Of a stretch of DNA of 64,000 bases, positions 16,782-25,456 are shown one piece after another. The stretch's first letter is position 1; the number at the start of each line of letters is the position of its first letter. The DNA is from Dyella jiangningensis. GTDB taxonomy: Bacteria > Pseudomonadota > Gammaproteobacteria > Xanthomonadales > Rhodanobacteraceae. Under the pieces are notes generated by a model that worked only from the letters and a program-made list of their open reading frames with translations, ran no database searches and had not been told where the DNA came from. The position numbers were made by a program, and so were the translations under genes. The stretch lies in contig CP007444.1 in the NCBI GenBank assembly GCA_000632805.1, forward strand, positions 1 to 64,000, in the 5' to 3' direction.

Positions 16782-17419
16782 CTACCGCCACGCCCGATTC
16801 GCCAAGCGCCGAGTGCACCTTGTTCGTGGTTGCCGCGCCCTCGGGTGCGGGCAAGTCCACGCTGGTCAATGCGTTGCTGGAGCGCGAACCGGCCATCTCG
16901 CTGTCGATCTCGCACACCACGCGGCCGCCGCGTCCGGGCGAGCAGTACGGCCGGCATTACTTCTTCGTGGAGCGCGAAGAGTTCGAACGCGAGATCGCCG
17001 AAGGCATCTTCCTCGAGCATGCCGAAGTGCACGGCAACCTTTACGGCACCTCGCGCACCACGGTGGACACGCTGCTGGCGCAGGGGCGCGACGTGCTGCT
17101 GGAGATCGACTGGCAGGGCGCCCGGCAGATCCGCAAGACCAAGCCCGATTGCGTGAGCGTGTTCATCCTGCCGCCCTCGCGTGCGGAACTGGAGCGCCGC
17201 CTGCGCGGCCGCGGGTCGGACAGCCCGGAGGTCATCGCGCGCCGGCTGCACAATTCGCGCGAGGAAATCGCGCATGCGCACGAGTTCGACTACATCATCG
17301 TCAACGACAACTTCGACGTGGCGCTGGGTGACCTGCAGGCCATCGTGCGCGCCGTGCGCCAGCGCAGCGGGCTGCAGTGGCAGCGGCATGAAGCGTTGAT
17401 TGCCGAGTTGCTGGCCTAG
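16778..17419 (+). CDS. gmk: Guanylate kinase
   Basis: A 213-residue GMP kinase making GDP from GMP and ATP. The P-loop APSGAGKST is at residues 19-27, with the GMP-binding [17 protein letters not shown] and the lid segment following. Standard length. The start overlaps yicC. A REP pair follows, not a T-run terminator. Confidence 0.97.
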   Translation: MTTATPDSPSAECTLFVVAAPSGAGKSTLVNALLEREPAISLSISHTTRPPRPGEQYGRHYFFVEREEFEREIAEGIFLEHAEVHGNLYGTSRTTVDTLLAQGRDVLLEIDWQGARQIRKTKPDCVSVFILPPSRAELERRLRGRGSDSPEVIARRLHNSREEIAHAHEFDYIIVNDNFDVALGDLQAIVRAVRQRSGLQWQRHEALIAELLA

Positions 17420-17431
17420 GAGCCGGCCTTT

Positions 17432-17554
17432 GTGGGAGCGCACCCTGTGCGCGACCGCAGCGTCATGGGTTGCCGCGGTCGGCAATCTTCGCCGTGCAGG
17501 TGAGCCCTGCCATCTCCTTGCACCGTGCCTGCCGCGCACAGGGTGCGCTCCCAC
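17432..17554. repeat. REP pair (REPIN-like), outward GTGGGAG ends
   Basis: Left arm at 17432-17455 reads GTGGGAGCGCACCCTG followed by TGCGCGAC; the right arm at 17534-17554 is its inverse. Each arm has an inner GCGCAC/GTGCGC hairpin. Copies recur at 30567, 52263, 60038 and 63667. REPs with a GTGGGAG head are the kind mobilised by RAYT transposases; no RAYT gene is present here. Confidence 0.8.
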
Positions 17555-17682
17555 AGGAGATAAGCTTCGCCTTCGCAAGGTCTTGTTCCGTTAGCGATTC
17601 CTGAGTGACGGAACGGCCGGCGCATGGCCTTCATACCCGTATTCAGCTAACGTGGCGCCTTTCTTCCGCCCGCAGCCCGCCC

Positions 17683-18519
17683 ATGACCGATTCCGTTAGC
17701 GCCAAGCCCGACGACAGCGCCCTCGTGCGCGTCCGTGGCCTGACCACGGTGCTCAATGGCAAGAAGGTCTTCGACGCGCTGGACATGGATATCCCTCGCG
17801 GCAAGATCACCGCGATCATGGGCCCCAGCGGTACCGGCAAGACCACCCTGCTCAAGCACATCACCGGCCAGATGCGCGGTGACGCCGGCGAGGTATGGGT
17901 GGACGGACACAGCGTGTCCAAGCTCTCGCGCGAGAAGCTGTTCGAGCTGCGCGAGCGCATCGGTTACCTGTTCCAGAACTCCGCGCTGCTCACCGATTTC
18001 GACGTGTTCGAGAACGTGGCGTTTCCGTTGCGCCAGCACACCGAACTGCCGGAAGTGCTGATCCGCAACATCGTGCTTACCAAGCTGCAGGCGGTGGGCC
18101 TGCGTGGCGCCGCCGCGCTAATGCCGTCGGAGCTGTCGGGTGGCATGGCGCGCCGTGTGGCGCTGGCGCGCGCCATCGTGTTCGATCCGATGCTGATCCT
18201 GTACGACGAGCCCTTCGTCGGCCTCGATCCCATCGCGCTGAACCAGGTGCTGAAGCTGATCCGCACGCTCAACCAGACGTTGGGCATCACCAGCGTGTTG
18301 GTGGCGCACGAGTTGGAGGCCATCAAGCAGGTCGCCGACCACATCTACCTCATCGCCAACGGCAAGGTCGTGGCGCAGGGCGACCCCAAGACCATCGCCG
18401 ATGACGGTTCGCCGTGGACGCGGCAGTTTTTTGGTGGCGAGGCCGATGGCCCGGTACCGTTCCAGTATCCCGCCGGCGACTACGCGACCTCGCTCGGTTT
18501 TCCACGGAGGGGCGCATGA
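17683..18519 (+). CDS. mlaF: MlaF, phospholipid ABC transporter ATPase
   Basis: A 278-residue ATPase of the MlaFEDB inner-membrane complex, which moves phospholipids to keep the outer membrane asymmetric. Walker A GPSGTGKTT, signature LSGGMARRVALARA and Walker B ILYDEPFVGLDP are present; the LSGGMARR form is typical of MlaF. It overlaps mlaE by four bases. Confidence 0.95.
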   Translation: MTDSVSAKPDDSALVRVRGLTTVLNGKKVFDALDMDIPRGKITAIMGPSGTGKTTLLKHITGQMRGDAGEVWVDGHSVSKLSREKLFELRERIGYLFQNSALLTDFDVFENVAFPLRQHTELPEVLIRNIVLTKLQAVGLRGAAALMPSELSGGMARRVALARAIVFDPMLILYDEPFVGLDPIALNQVLKLIRTLNQTLGITSVLVAHELEAIKQVADHIYLIANGKVVAQGDPKTIADDGSPWTRQFFGGEADGPVPFQYPAGDYATSLGFPRRGA

Positions 18520-19289
18520 GCCTGACCATGAGCCGCGACAACATCGTGGTGCGCTCGCTGGAGCAGATCGGCAACTGCGGCCTGTTCCTGCTGCGCCTGC
18601 TCGGGGCGATACCTCAAAGCCTGCGCCACTACCGCGAGACGATCCGCCAGCTGTGGTTCGTCGGTGCGATGAGCCTGATCATCATCATGGTCTGCGGCCT
18701 GTTCGTGGGCATGGTGCTGGGCCTCCAGCTGTATGACGTGCTCTCGATCTTCGGTGGCACCTCGGCAACGGGCACGGTGGTGGCCATCGCGATCTACCGC
18801 GAACTGGGCCCTGTGGTCACGGCGTTGCTGTTCGCCGGCCGTGCGGGTACGTCGGTCACCGCCGAGATCGGCCTGATGCGCGCTACCGACCAGATCGCCG
18901 CGATGGAGATGATGGCGGTCGACCCGATCGCCTACGTCGCCGTGCCGCGTTTCATCGCCGGGATGATCGCCATGCCGCTGCTGACCTGCGTGTTCTGCGC
19001 GATGGGCATCTTCGGCGGCCACCTGGTGGGCGTCAGCTGGCTAGGCATCGACAACGGCACCTTCTGGTCGAACATGACCGCCACCGTCGAAGTGGGCAAG
19101 GACGTGATCAACGGCGTGCTGTGGAAAAGCCTGGTGTTCGGCACCGTGGTCTCCCTGATCGCCGTGTTCCAGGGCTACACCACGCCGCCCACCAGCGAGG
19201 GCGTGGCCTACGCCACGACCCGCACCGTGGTCGCCTCGTCGATCGCCATCCTGGCGCTCGACTTCGTGCTCACCGCCTTCCTGATGTGA
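18516..19289 (+). CDS. mlaE: MlaE, phospholipid ABC transporter permease
   Basis: A 257-residue integral membrane subunit with about five membrane segments and the MlaE signature around LGPVVTALLFAGRAGTS and EIGLMRATDQI. GGAGG lies 6 nt upstream, and the start overlaps the mlaF stop. It binds MlaF and MlaD. Confidence 0.95.
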   Translation: MSLTMSRDNIVVRSLEQIGNCGLFLLRLLGAIPQSLRHYRETIRQLWFVGAMSLIIIMVCGLFVGMVLGLQLYDVLSIFGGTSATGTVVAIAIYRELGPVVTALLFAGRAGTSVTAEIGLMRATDQIAAMEMMAVDPIAYVAVPRFIAGMIAMPLLTCVFCAMGIFGGHLVGVSWLGIDNGTFWSNMTATVEVGKDVINGVLWKSLVFGTVVSLIAVFQGYTTPPTSEGVAYATTRTVVASSIAILALDFVLTAFLM

Positions 19290-19338
19290 GCGCCGCCATG
19301 ACCGAATTCACCATCAACCTTTCATTGAGGATCGTGCC

Positions 19339-20190
19339 GTGAGCCAGAGACCGTCCTACGCCGTCGGCACCGGCCTGTTCATCGTGCTTGGCTTTGCCAC
19401 GCTCGGCTATCTCGCGACCCAGACCACCTCGGTGGTCAATACCAGTCGCGGGCCGACGTATGCCATCGAGGCGCACTTCGCCAACATCGGCCAGCTCAAG
19501 GTGCGCGCGCCGGTGAAGGTGGCAGGCGTGCGCGTGGGCCAGGTGCAGTCGATCACGCTCGATCCGGGCAAGGAAACGGCCGACGTGAAGCTGGCCATCG
19601 ACCAGCGCTACGACAAGATTCCCGAGGACACCGTCGCCACCATCTTCACCAGCGGCCTGTTGGGTGACCAGTACGTGGGCCTGCAGTACGGCAACTCCAA
19701 GAAGGCGCTGGCCGACGGCGGCACGCTGTCGCTGACGCGCCCGGCGCAGCAGCTGGAAGAGATGCTGGGCAAGTTCTTCGGCGCCGGCGGCGCCGCGGAC
19801 AACCTGTCCGGCAGCTATACGGTCAAGGCGCGCTTTACCAACATCGGCGCGCTGTCGGTCGGCGCCCCGGTGAAGATGGCCGGCGTGGCCATCGGCAGCG
19901 TCAAATCGGTGCAGGCCGACCCGGTCAAGCTCGATGCTGAAGTGAGCCTGTCCATCGACAAGAAGTACAGCCAGATCCCCGACGATTCTGCCGCCGCGGT
20001 GTTCACCAGTGGTTTGATCGGCACGCAGTACGTTGCCATCCAGCCCGGCGGTTCGCCGGACATGTTGAAGGACGGTGACGAGCTCGTGCTGACCCAGTCG
20101 GCGCTGCAGATCGAAGATCTCATCGGCAAGTTCCTGGTCAATGGTTCGCCCAGCGACAAGAAGCCTGCCGACGGCGACAACAAGCATTGA
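19339..20190 (+). CDS. mlaD: MlaD-like protein with two MCE domains
   Basis: A 283-residue substrate-binding subunit with a single membrane anchor (residues 8-26). Two MCE domains follow in tandem, about residues 40-117 and 159-236. The copies align: ANIGQLKVRAPVKVAGV against TNIGALSVGAPVKMAGV, and FTSGLLGDQYV against FTSGLIGTQYV. E. coli MlaD (about 180 residues) has one such domain. The GTG start at 19339 has GAGG 8 nt upstream. The mla context is complete, so the function as MlaD is secure; the doubled domain is the odd part. Confidence 0.9.
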   Translation: MSQRPSYAVGTGLFIVLGFATLGYLATQTTSVVNTSRGPTYAIEAHFANIGQLKVRAPVKVAGVRVGQVQSITLDPGKETADVKLAIDQRYDKIPEDTVATIFTSGLLGDQYVGLQYGNSKKALADGGTLSLTRPAQQLEEMLGKFFGAGGAADNLSGSYTVKARFTNIGALSVGAPVKMAGVAIGSVKSVQADPVKLDAEVSLSIDKKYSQIPDDSAAAVFTSGLIGTQYVAIQPGGSPDMLKDGDELVLTQSALQIEDLIGKFLVNGSPSDKKPADGDNKH

Positions 20191-20243
20191 GTCAGCACGC
20201 CACGTCCCGATATTCCCCACGGATCATCATCAGGAGTCACCCC

Positions 20244-20915
20244 ATGTTGCGTAGCCTGGCCCTTGCCACCGCCATCGCTTTCGGCGGCGCGATCGCCGCC
20301 CCGGCGTTCGCGCAGAACGCCCCCGCCGCGGCCAATGCCCAGCAGCAGCCCGAGCAGGTGGTGCAGACCATCGCCGACCAGCTCGCCGGCGCCATCGAAG
20401 GTCATCAGCAGCAGCTGAAGAACGATCAGGAAAAGCTGATCGCCGTGATCGACGACGTGTTCCTGCCGCACTTCGACATCGACTACGCGTCGATCCTGGT
20501 GCTCGGCCAGCATGCTCGTGAAGCCTCGCCCGAGCAGCGTGCACGCTTCGCCAAGGCGTTCTACAACTCCATCACCCATCGCTACGCCGAAGGCCTGCTC
20601 AACTACACCCGTGGCCGCGTCAAGGTGCTGCCGTTCTCCGGCGACCTCAACGACAAGCGCACCGTGGTGCGGACGCAGGTCGTGCTCGACGACGGCAAGA
20701 CCGTGGGCGTCGACTACGCCTTCCGCAAGTCGCGTGACGGCAGCTGGAAAGCCTATGACGTGATCATCGAAGGCATCTCCTACGTCACCAACTATCGCAA
20801 CCAGGTGGACGCGGAGATCCGCAAGGTCGGCATCGACCAGCTGACGACCAACCTGGAAAGCCAGGGCTCGAAGGCGCTGGAAACGATGGAAAAGGACACC
20901 AAGGGCAAGTCATGA
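20244..20915 (+). CDS. mlaC: MlaC, periplasmic phospholipid shuttle
   Basis: A 223-residue periplasmic protein with a signal peptide ending near APAFA (residue 23) and the Tol_Tol_Ttg2 fold that carries a phospholipid between MlaA and MlaD. CAGGAG lies 7-8 nt upstream of the chosen start; an in-frame start at 20187 would add residues before the signal peptide and is less likely. Confidence 0.93.
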   Translation: MLRSLALATAIAFGGAIAAPAFAQNAPAAANAQQQPEQVVQTIADQLAGAIEGHQQQLKNDQEKLIAVIDDVFLPHFDIDYASILVLGQHAREASPEQRARFAKAFYNSITHRYAEGLLNYTRGRVKVLPFSGDLNDKRTVVRTQVVLDDGKTVGVDYAFRKSRDGSWKAYDVIIEGISYVTNYRNQVDAEIRKVGIDQLTTNLESQGSKALETMEKDTKGKS

Positions 20916-21217
20916 GCGACGCCGCCGCGCCCGTGCAGGTCGACGATCTCGCGCCCGACACCGTACGCGTGTCGGGCGTGCTCACCTTCGCCAATGCCGC
21001 CAAGGCCTTGGACGCGATCGCCGCCGCCGTGGCGCGCGACGGTCGCCAGGTGATCGACCTTTCTGGCGTGACCCGTAGCGACAGCGCCGGCCTGGCCTGC
21101 GTGCTGGCCGTGCTGGCGGGTGCGGCCGAAAAGGGGCGCGCGCTGGCCGTGCGCAACATTCCCGAAGGCATGCACCTGCTGGCCAGCGTCTGCGAAGTCG
21201 AGGGCCTGCTGGCCTGA
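20912..21217 (+). CDS. mlaB: MlaB, STAS domain subunit
   Basis: A 101-residue STAS-domain protein, the cytosolic regulator that binds MlaF. The STAS core VIDLSGVTRSDSAGLA is clear. It overlaps mlaC by four bases and ends the operon just before a strong terminator. Confidence 0.92.
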   Translation: MSDAAAPVQVDDLAPDTVRVSGVLTFANAAKALDAIAAAVARDGRQVIDLSGVTRSDSAGLACVLAVLAGAAEKGRALAVRNIPEGMHLLASVCEVEGLLA

Positions 21218-21244
21218 GCGTCCTGGGCCACCGGCAACGAAAAA

Positions 21245-21269
21245 GGGGCCCATCGGGCCCCTTTTTTTT
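21245..21269. terminator. Bidirectional terminator between mlaB and mlaA
   Basis: GGGGCCC-ATC-GGGCCCC hairpin followed by eight T on the plus strand, and preceded by five A (a T run on the minus strand). It sits between convergent mlaB and mlaA and serves both. Confidence 0.93.
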
Positions 21270-21290
21270 CCGCCTTCGACGCGTTCGCGT

Positions 21291-22127
21291 TCAGTTCTTG
21301 ACCGGCGGCTTGCCCTGCTCGGGCTGCTTGTTCTCCCAGGTGTGCTGCTCTTCCAGCAACTCGTCGGGATCGAAGTTCTTGTCCTTCAAGCCCTGCATCT
21401 GCTCGATGAGCTCCGCCGGCGGGTTGCCGTCGTACAGCTCGTACAGGCGCTGCTGGCGGTAGGCGTCGCGCATGAACACATACGGGTCGTACGCGGACTG
21501 CAGGAAGCTTTCCGCATCGATGCCGCGCGAGCGCAGCGTGACCAGGTAGAACAGCTCAGGCAGGTATTCCTGGCCATACTTGAAGTCGTGGTTGCGCGAG
21601 TAATAGCTCAGCGGATCGAAGAAATAGCTGTCCACCGGCAGGCGCCACACATCGCGGGCCGTGGTCGGGCCGATGAGCGGCAGCACCAGGTAGCCGCCCT
21701 CCGGCACGCCCCAGCGCGCCAGGGTGATGCCGAAATCCGTGTCCTGCAGCGGAATGCCCAACTGGCTGGCCGGATCGAAGAAGCCGCCGATGCCCAGCGT
21801 CAGGTTGACCAGGAACCGGCCCGTGCTCTGCGCTGCCTGCACCGGCCGCGCCTGAAGAAGGTCGTTGGCCACCGTGATCGGCATGCGGATGTTGGTGAAG
21901 AAGTCGCTCACCGCACGACGGACGGGCGGATTGGTCACCTTGCGGTAGCCCACCGCGACCGGGCGGATGACCGCCTTGTCCACGGAGTCGTTGAACGCGT
22001 ACATGTCCCGGTTGAACTTCTCGTAGGGATCGTCGGTACGCGGCTTGGCGATGGTGCAGCCCGCCAGCAGGGTGATCGCAACCAGGGGCAGGCTGCGCTT
22101 GAGGATAGGGAGGAGGGCGGACGGCAT
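21291..22127 (-). CDS. mlaA: MlaA (VacJ) outer-membrane lipoprotein
   Basis: A 278-residue VacJ-family lipoprotein that removes phospholipids from the outer leaflet and passes them to MlaC. The lipobox LLAGC gives Cys24. Family blocks include DPYEKFNRDMYAFND near residue 32 and the GGYLVLPLIGPTT segment. The C-terminal ~50 residues are charged and Gln/Glu-rich. I use ATG 22127; an in-frame TTG at 22136 sits too close to the AGGA. Confidence 0.93.
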   Translation of the reverse strand: MPSALLPILKRSLPLVAITLLAGCTIAKPRTDDPYEKFNRDMYAFNDSVDKAVIRPVAVGYRKVTNPPVRRAVSDFFTNIRMPITVANDLLQARPVQAAQSTGRFLVNLTLGIGGFFDPASQLGIPLQDTDFGITLARWGVPEGGYLVLPLIGPTTARDVWRLPVDSYFFDPLSYYSRNHDFKYGQEYLPELFYLVTLRSRGIDAESFLQSAYDPYVFMRDAYRQQRLYELYDGNPPAELIEQMQGLKDKNFDPDELLEEQHTWENKQPEQGKPPVKN

Positions 22128-22320
22128 CGCTGGCAACGGTCCTAAGGGTAAGTAGAATATTGTACTGGCTGGTTTTTTATTATGTATAGTCCCTGCAGTG
22201 TTCGGGGGAACGGCTGCAGGCCGGCTGAACCGCGCATTCTACGGTTTGCTGCATTGCCAGCAAAGCAGCCTCTGGCTACACTGACACGCGATAAGTCGCT
22301 TTATTCTTTAAGGATTTCAG

Positions 22321-22611
22321 ATGGCCCGCATTACCGTCGAAGACTGCCTGCAGGTAGTCGACAACCGCTTTGAACTGGTGTTGATGGCGACCAAGCGCGC
22401 CCGCCAGCTCTCCAAGGGTGCCGAGCCGGCAGTTAATCCCGACCACGACAAGCCGACCGTGCTCGCCCTGCGCGAAATCGCAGACCGCCGCATCGACCAG
22501 GCCACGATCGACGAGATCGACAAGGCCGAGCGTGAGCGCGCCGAGCGCGAAGCGCTGGAGTGGGCCGCCGCCGAAGTGGACGACGACCTCTCCAAGGGCG
22601 GAGACGACTGA
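22321..22611 (+). CDS. rpoZ: RNA polymerase omega subunit
   Basis: A 96-residue omega subunit ([17 protein letters not shown], then [12 protein letters not shown]). It helps assemble RNA polymerase and is part of ppGpp site 1. AAGGA lies about 7 nt upstream. spoT follows after 130 bp, the usual rpoZ-spoT pairing. Confidence 0.97.
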   Translation: MARITVEDCLQVVDNRFELVLMATKRARQLSKGAEPAVNPDHDKPTVLALREIADRRIDQATIDEIDKAERERAEREALEWAAAEVDDDLSKGGDD

Positions 22612-22643
22612 TGGAAGGTGGCGGCTGTAGACAGCGTCTCCCG

Positions 22644-22664
22644 AGCGCCGGCATGTCCGGCGCT
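22644..22664 (+). terminator. Hairpin between rpoZ and spoT
   Basis: AGCGCCGG-CATGT-CCGGCGCT is an 8-bp perfect stem followed by only TT(G). It probably weakens rather than stops read-through from rpoZ to spoT. Confidence 0.4.
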
Positions 22665-22741
22665 TTGCGCTGTCTGGAACGTGCCGCCAGCCTGACCTGC
22701 AAACGCATGGAGGCGGTCGCCTGAGCGGGGACCGTACATCC

Positions 22742-24907
22742 ATGCCGGCCGTCACGGATTCCTCCACCGCGGATACGTCGACGCTACCGCCGTACGTATT
22801 GGCCTTGAGAGAACGCGTGGCTTACCTGCCCGAGCCGCAGGTGGAGCGCGTGGTCCGCGCCTACCAGGTAGGCGCGGTGGCCCACGAAGGCCAGGCCCGC
22901 AAGAGCGGCGAACCCTACATCACGCATCCCGTGGCCGTCGCCGGCATTCTGGCCGAGCTGGGTCTGGACGCTGAGACCATCATCGCGGCCATCCTGCACG
23001 ACACCCTGGAAGACACGTCGCTGAGCCGCACGGAGCTGTCCGGCGAGTTCGGCGAAACGGTGGCCGAGCTGGTCGACGGTGTCACCAAGCTGGACAAGAT
23101 GCGCTTTTCCAGCCGCCAGGAAGCGGACGCGGAGAGTTTCCGCAAGATGCTGCTGGCCATGGCGCGCGACCTGCGCGTCATCCTGATCAAGCTCGCCGAT
23201 CGCTTGCACAACATGCGCACGCTGGGCGCGAAGGATGCCCCGTCGCGCCGCCGCATCGCGCGCGAAACGCTGGAAATCTACGCCCCCATCGCGCAGCGCC
23301 TGGGCATGAACAAGTTCAAGGCGGAGCTGCAGGACCTGGGCTTCCGCGCGCTGTACCCGGATCGCTACCGCGTGATCAGCGAGCGCATCCGCGCCGCACT
23401 CGGCAATCGTCGCGAAGCGATGGGCAAGATCGAGACGGCACTATCCACGCGCCTGGCCGCCGAGCACATCGCGGTGCGCGTGGTCGGCCGCATCAAGTCG
23501 CCGTGGAGCATCTATTCGAAGATGCGCAGCGAGCACAAGACGTTCGCTCAGCTGATGGACGTCTACGGATTTCGCGTGGTGGTCGATTCTGCAATGAGCT
23601 GCTACATGGCGCTTGGCGCCGTGCACAGCCTCTACAAGCCGGTTGATCGCCGCTTCAAGGACTTCATCGCCATTCCGAAGGCCAACGGCTACCAGTCGCT
23701 GCACACCGTGCTGCTGGGGCCGTTTGGCGCGCCGATCGAGGTGCAGATCCGCACGGCGGAGATGGATTCGGTGGCCGAGCGCGGCGTGGCGGCGCACTGG
23801 GCGTACAAGACCGATTCCGGCCCGGCCAACAGCGCGCAGGCACGTGCCCGCGAGTGGTTGTCGTCGCTGGCCGACAGCCAGGCGCATACGGCCTCGTCGT
23901 CGGAATTCATCGAGAACGTCAAGATCGACCTGTTTCCGGACGAGGTCTACCTGTTCACGCCACGCGGCGACATCCTGTCCTTGCCACGCAACGCAACGGC
24001 GCTGGATTTCGCCTACGCCGTGCACACCGACGTGGGCGACCACGCGGTGGCCGCGCGCGTGGACAAAAAGCTGGTGCCACTGCGCACGCGGCTGGAGTCG
24101 GGCCAGCTGGTGGAAATCATCACCGCGCCCTCGGCGGTACCGAATCCGGCGTGGCTGGAGTCGGTGGTCACGGGCAAGGCGCGCACGGCGATCCGCCAGT
24201 ACCTCAAGCATCTGCAGCACGAAGATGCCGTGGATTTCGGCCATCGCATGCTCGATCGCGCGCTGGACGCCCTGGGTACCAGCCTGGACGCAATTCCGCC
24301 TGCGGTGCTCGATCGTTTCCTGGAGACCGCCAAGCTCAAGCGCCTGGAAGAGCTGCTTTCCGAGATCGCCCTGGGCAATCGCGTGCCGCACCTCGTCGCC
24401 GGTCAGCTGGTTGCCGCGCGCGGCAAGAAATCGTCCGACGTGCAGTCGGCGCCGCATGCGATGGAAAAGATCCGCATCACCGGCGCCGAGCGCGGCGTGC
24501 TCAGCTTCGGCAACTGCTGCCATCCGCTGCCGGGTGACGAAATCATCGGTTACCTGTCCTCGGGCAAGGGCATCGTGGTGCATCGCGTGGAATGCCCCAA
24601 CGTGGTGGAACTGCGCAAATCGCCGGAGCGCTGCGTGGCCATCGAGTGGGACCGTGACGTGCAGGGCGACTACCGCGCCGAGCTGCGCATCGAGGTCATC
24701 AATCGCCCCGGCGTGCTCGCCACGGTGGCGGCAGCGATCGCGGCGGCCAACTCCAACATCGAAAACGTGGAGTATGTCGAGCGCGATGCCGCGGCTGCGA
24801 CGCTGCTGTTCGCACTGGAAGTGAAGAACCGCAAACACCTCGCCGAAGTGATCCGCCGCGTCCGCCGTACGGGCGTAGTGAGCGGCGCCTACCGCTACCC
24901 GCTGTAA
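22742..24907 (+). CDS. spoT: SpoT-type bifunctional (p)ppGpp synthetase/hydrolase
   Basis: A 721-residue Rel/SpoT protein. Domains in order: HD hydrolase (HDTLEDT near residue 83, with KLADRLHNMRT later), synthetase (RFKDFIAIPKANGYQSLHT near residue 300), TGS (starting about residue 390), a helical and zinc-finger region (CCHPLPGDEI), and a C-terminal ACT domain. The intact HD motif and the RxKD loop point to both hydrolysis and synthesis. It sits behind rpoZ, as in most gammaproteobacteria. Confidence 0.95.
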   Translation: MPAVTDSSTADTSTLPPYVLALRERVAYLPEPQVERVVRAYQVGAVAHEGQARKSGEPYITHPVAVAGILAELGLDAETIIAAILHDTLEDTSLSRTELSGEFGETVAELVDGVTKLDKMRFSSRQEADAESFRKMLLAMARDLRVILIKLADRLHNMRTLGAKDAPSRRRIARETLEIYAPIAQRLGMNKFKAELQDLGFRALYPDRYRVISERIRAALGNRREAMGKIETALSTRLAAEHIAVRVVGRIKSPWSIYSKMRSEHKTFAQLMDVYGFRVVVDSAMSCYMALGAVHSLYKPVDRRFKDFIAIPKANGYQSLHTVLLGPFGAPIEVQIRTAEMDSVAERGVAAHWAYKTDSGPANSAQARAREWLSSLADSQAHTASSSEFIENVKIDLFPDEVYLFTPRGDILSLPRNATALDFAYAVHTDVGDHAVAARVDKKLVPLRTRLESGQLVEIITAPSAVPNPAWLESVVTGKARTAIRQYLKHLQHEDAVDFGHRMLDRALDALGTSLDAIPPAVLDRFLETAKLKRLEELLSEIALGNRVPHLVAGQLVAARGKKSSDVQSAPHAMEKIRITGAERGVLSFGNCCHPLPGDEIIGYLSSGKGIVVHRVECPNVVELRKSPERCVAIEWDRDVQGDYRAELRIEVINRPGVLATVAAAIAAANSNIENVEYVERDAAAATLLFALEVKNRKHLAEVIRRVRRTGVVSGAYRYPL

Positions 24908-24992
24908 ACGCTGGCGCCGGGACGTTCCGTCCCTCCTCATGGCGAGCGTCTCGCTCTAGACTGGTGGGCCTGTGCAACCACGAGGCCACACC

Positions 24993-25376
24993 ATGTCCCG
25001 TCAGATCATCGCCACCGACAAGGCACCGGCTGCCATCGGTCCGTATTCGCAGGCCGTGCGCGCCGGCAACACCGTGTACTTCTCCGGTCAGATCCCGCTC
25101 GATCCGGCCACCGGCCAGATGGTCGAAGGCGACATCACGCTGCAGACCCGCCGTGTCTTCGACAACCTCAAGGCTGTCGTTGCGGCCGCTGGCGGCTCAA
25201 TGGACAAGATCGTCCGCGTGGGCATCTACGTGACCAATCTCGGGCACTTTGCTTCCGTCAACGAAGTAATGGGCGAGTACTTCCAGGCGCCGTATCCGGC
25301 GCGTTCCACCATTGAGGTATCGGCGCTGCCGAAGCTTGCGGATGTGGAAGTCGACGCGATCATGGTGTTGGACTGA
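24993..25376 (+). CDS. ridA: RidA family enamine/imine deaminase
   Basis: A 127-residue YjgF/YER057c/UK114 protein. RidA hydrolyses reactive 2-aminoacrylate formed by PLP enzymes. The block [23 protein letters not shown], the central [10 protein letters not shown] and the conserved arginine of YPARSTIEV are present. GAGG lies 7 nt upstream of the chosen ATG; an earlier in-frame ATG would add seven residues. The order spoT-ridA-recG is common. Confidence 0.93.
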   Translation: MSRQIIATDKAPAAIGPYSQAVRAGNTVYFSGQIPLDPATGQMVEGDITLQTRRVFDNLKAVVAAAGGSMDKIVRVGIYVTNLGHFASVNEVMGEYFQAPYPARSTIEVSALPKLADVEVDAIMVLD

Positions 25377-25400
25377 TCCGTCGAGTTCGCGTGCACCGAC

Positions 25401-25422
25401 AGCCGGCCGGCCATCGCCGGCT
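25401..25422 (+). terminator. Weak hairpin after ridA
   Basis: AGCCGGC and GCCGGCT are separated by 8 bases, about 25 bp past the ridA stop. No T run follows, so recG may still be read from upstream. Confidence 0.3.
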
Positions 25423-25456
25423 GCGCGGCGGCTGCACGCTCGGTTAGGCTTCGTCG

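Noticed and set aside
21245..21269. Possible regulatory palindrome between mlaB and mlaA
   Set aside because: The T and A runs on both sides and the convergent genes make it a plain two-way terminator.
22281..22307. Promoter CTGACA / TATTCT directly before rpoZ
   Set aside because: Spacing is only 15 bp and the start site would lie about 7 nt before the start codon, inside the ribosome site.
23441..24940. A 499-codon minus-strand frame opposite spoT
   Set aside because: Antisense shadow of a GC-rich, strongly coding gene; Arg/His-rich, no ribosome site, no domain.
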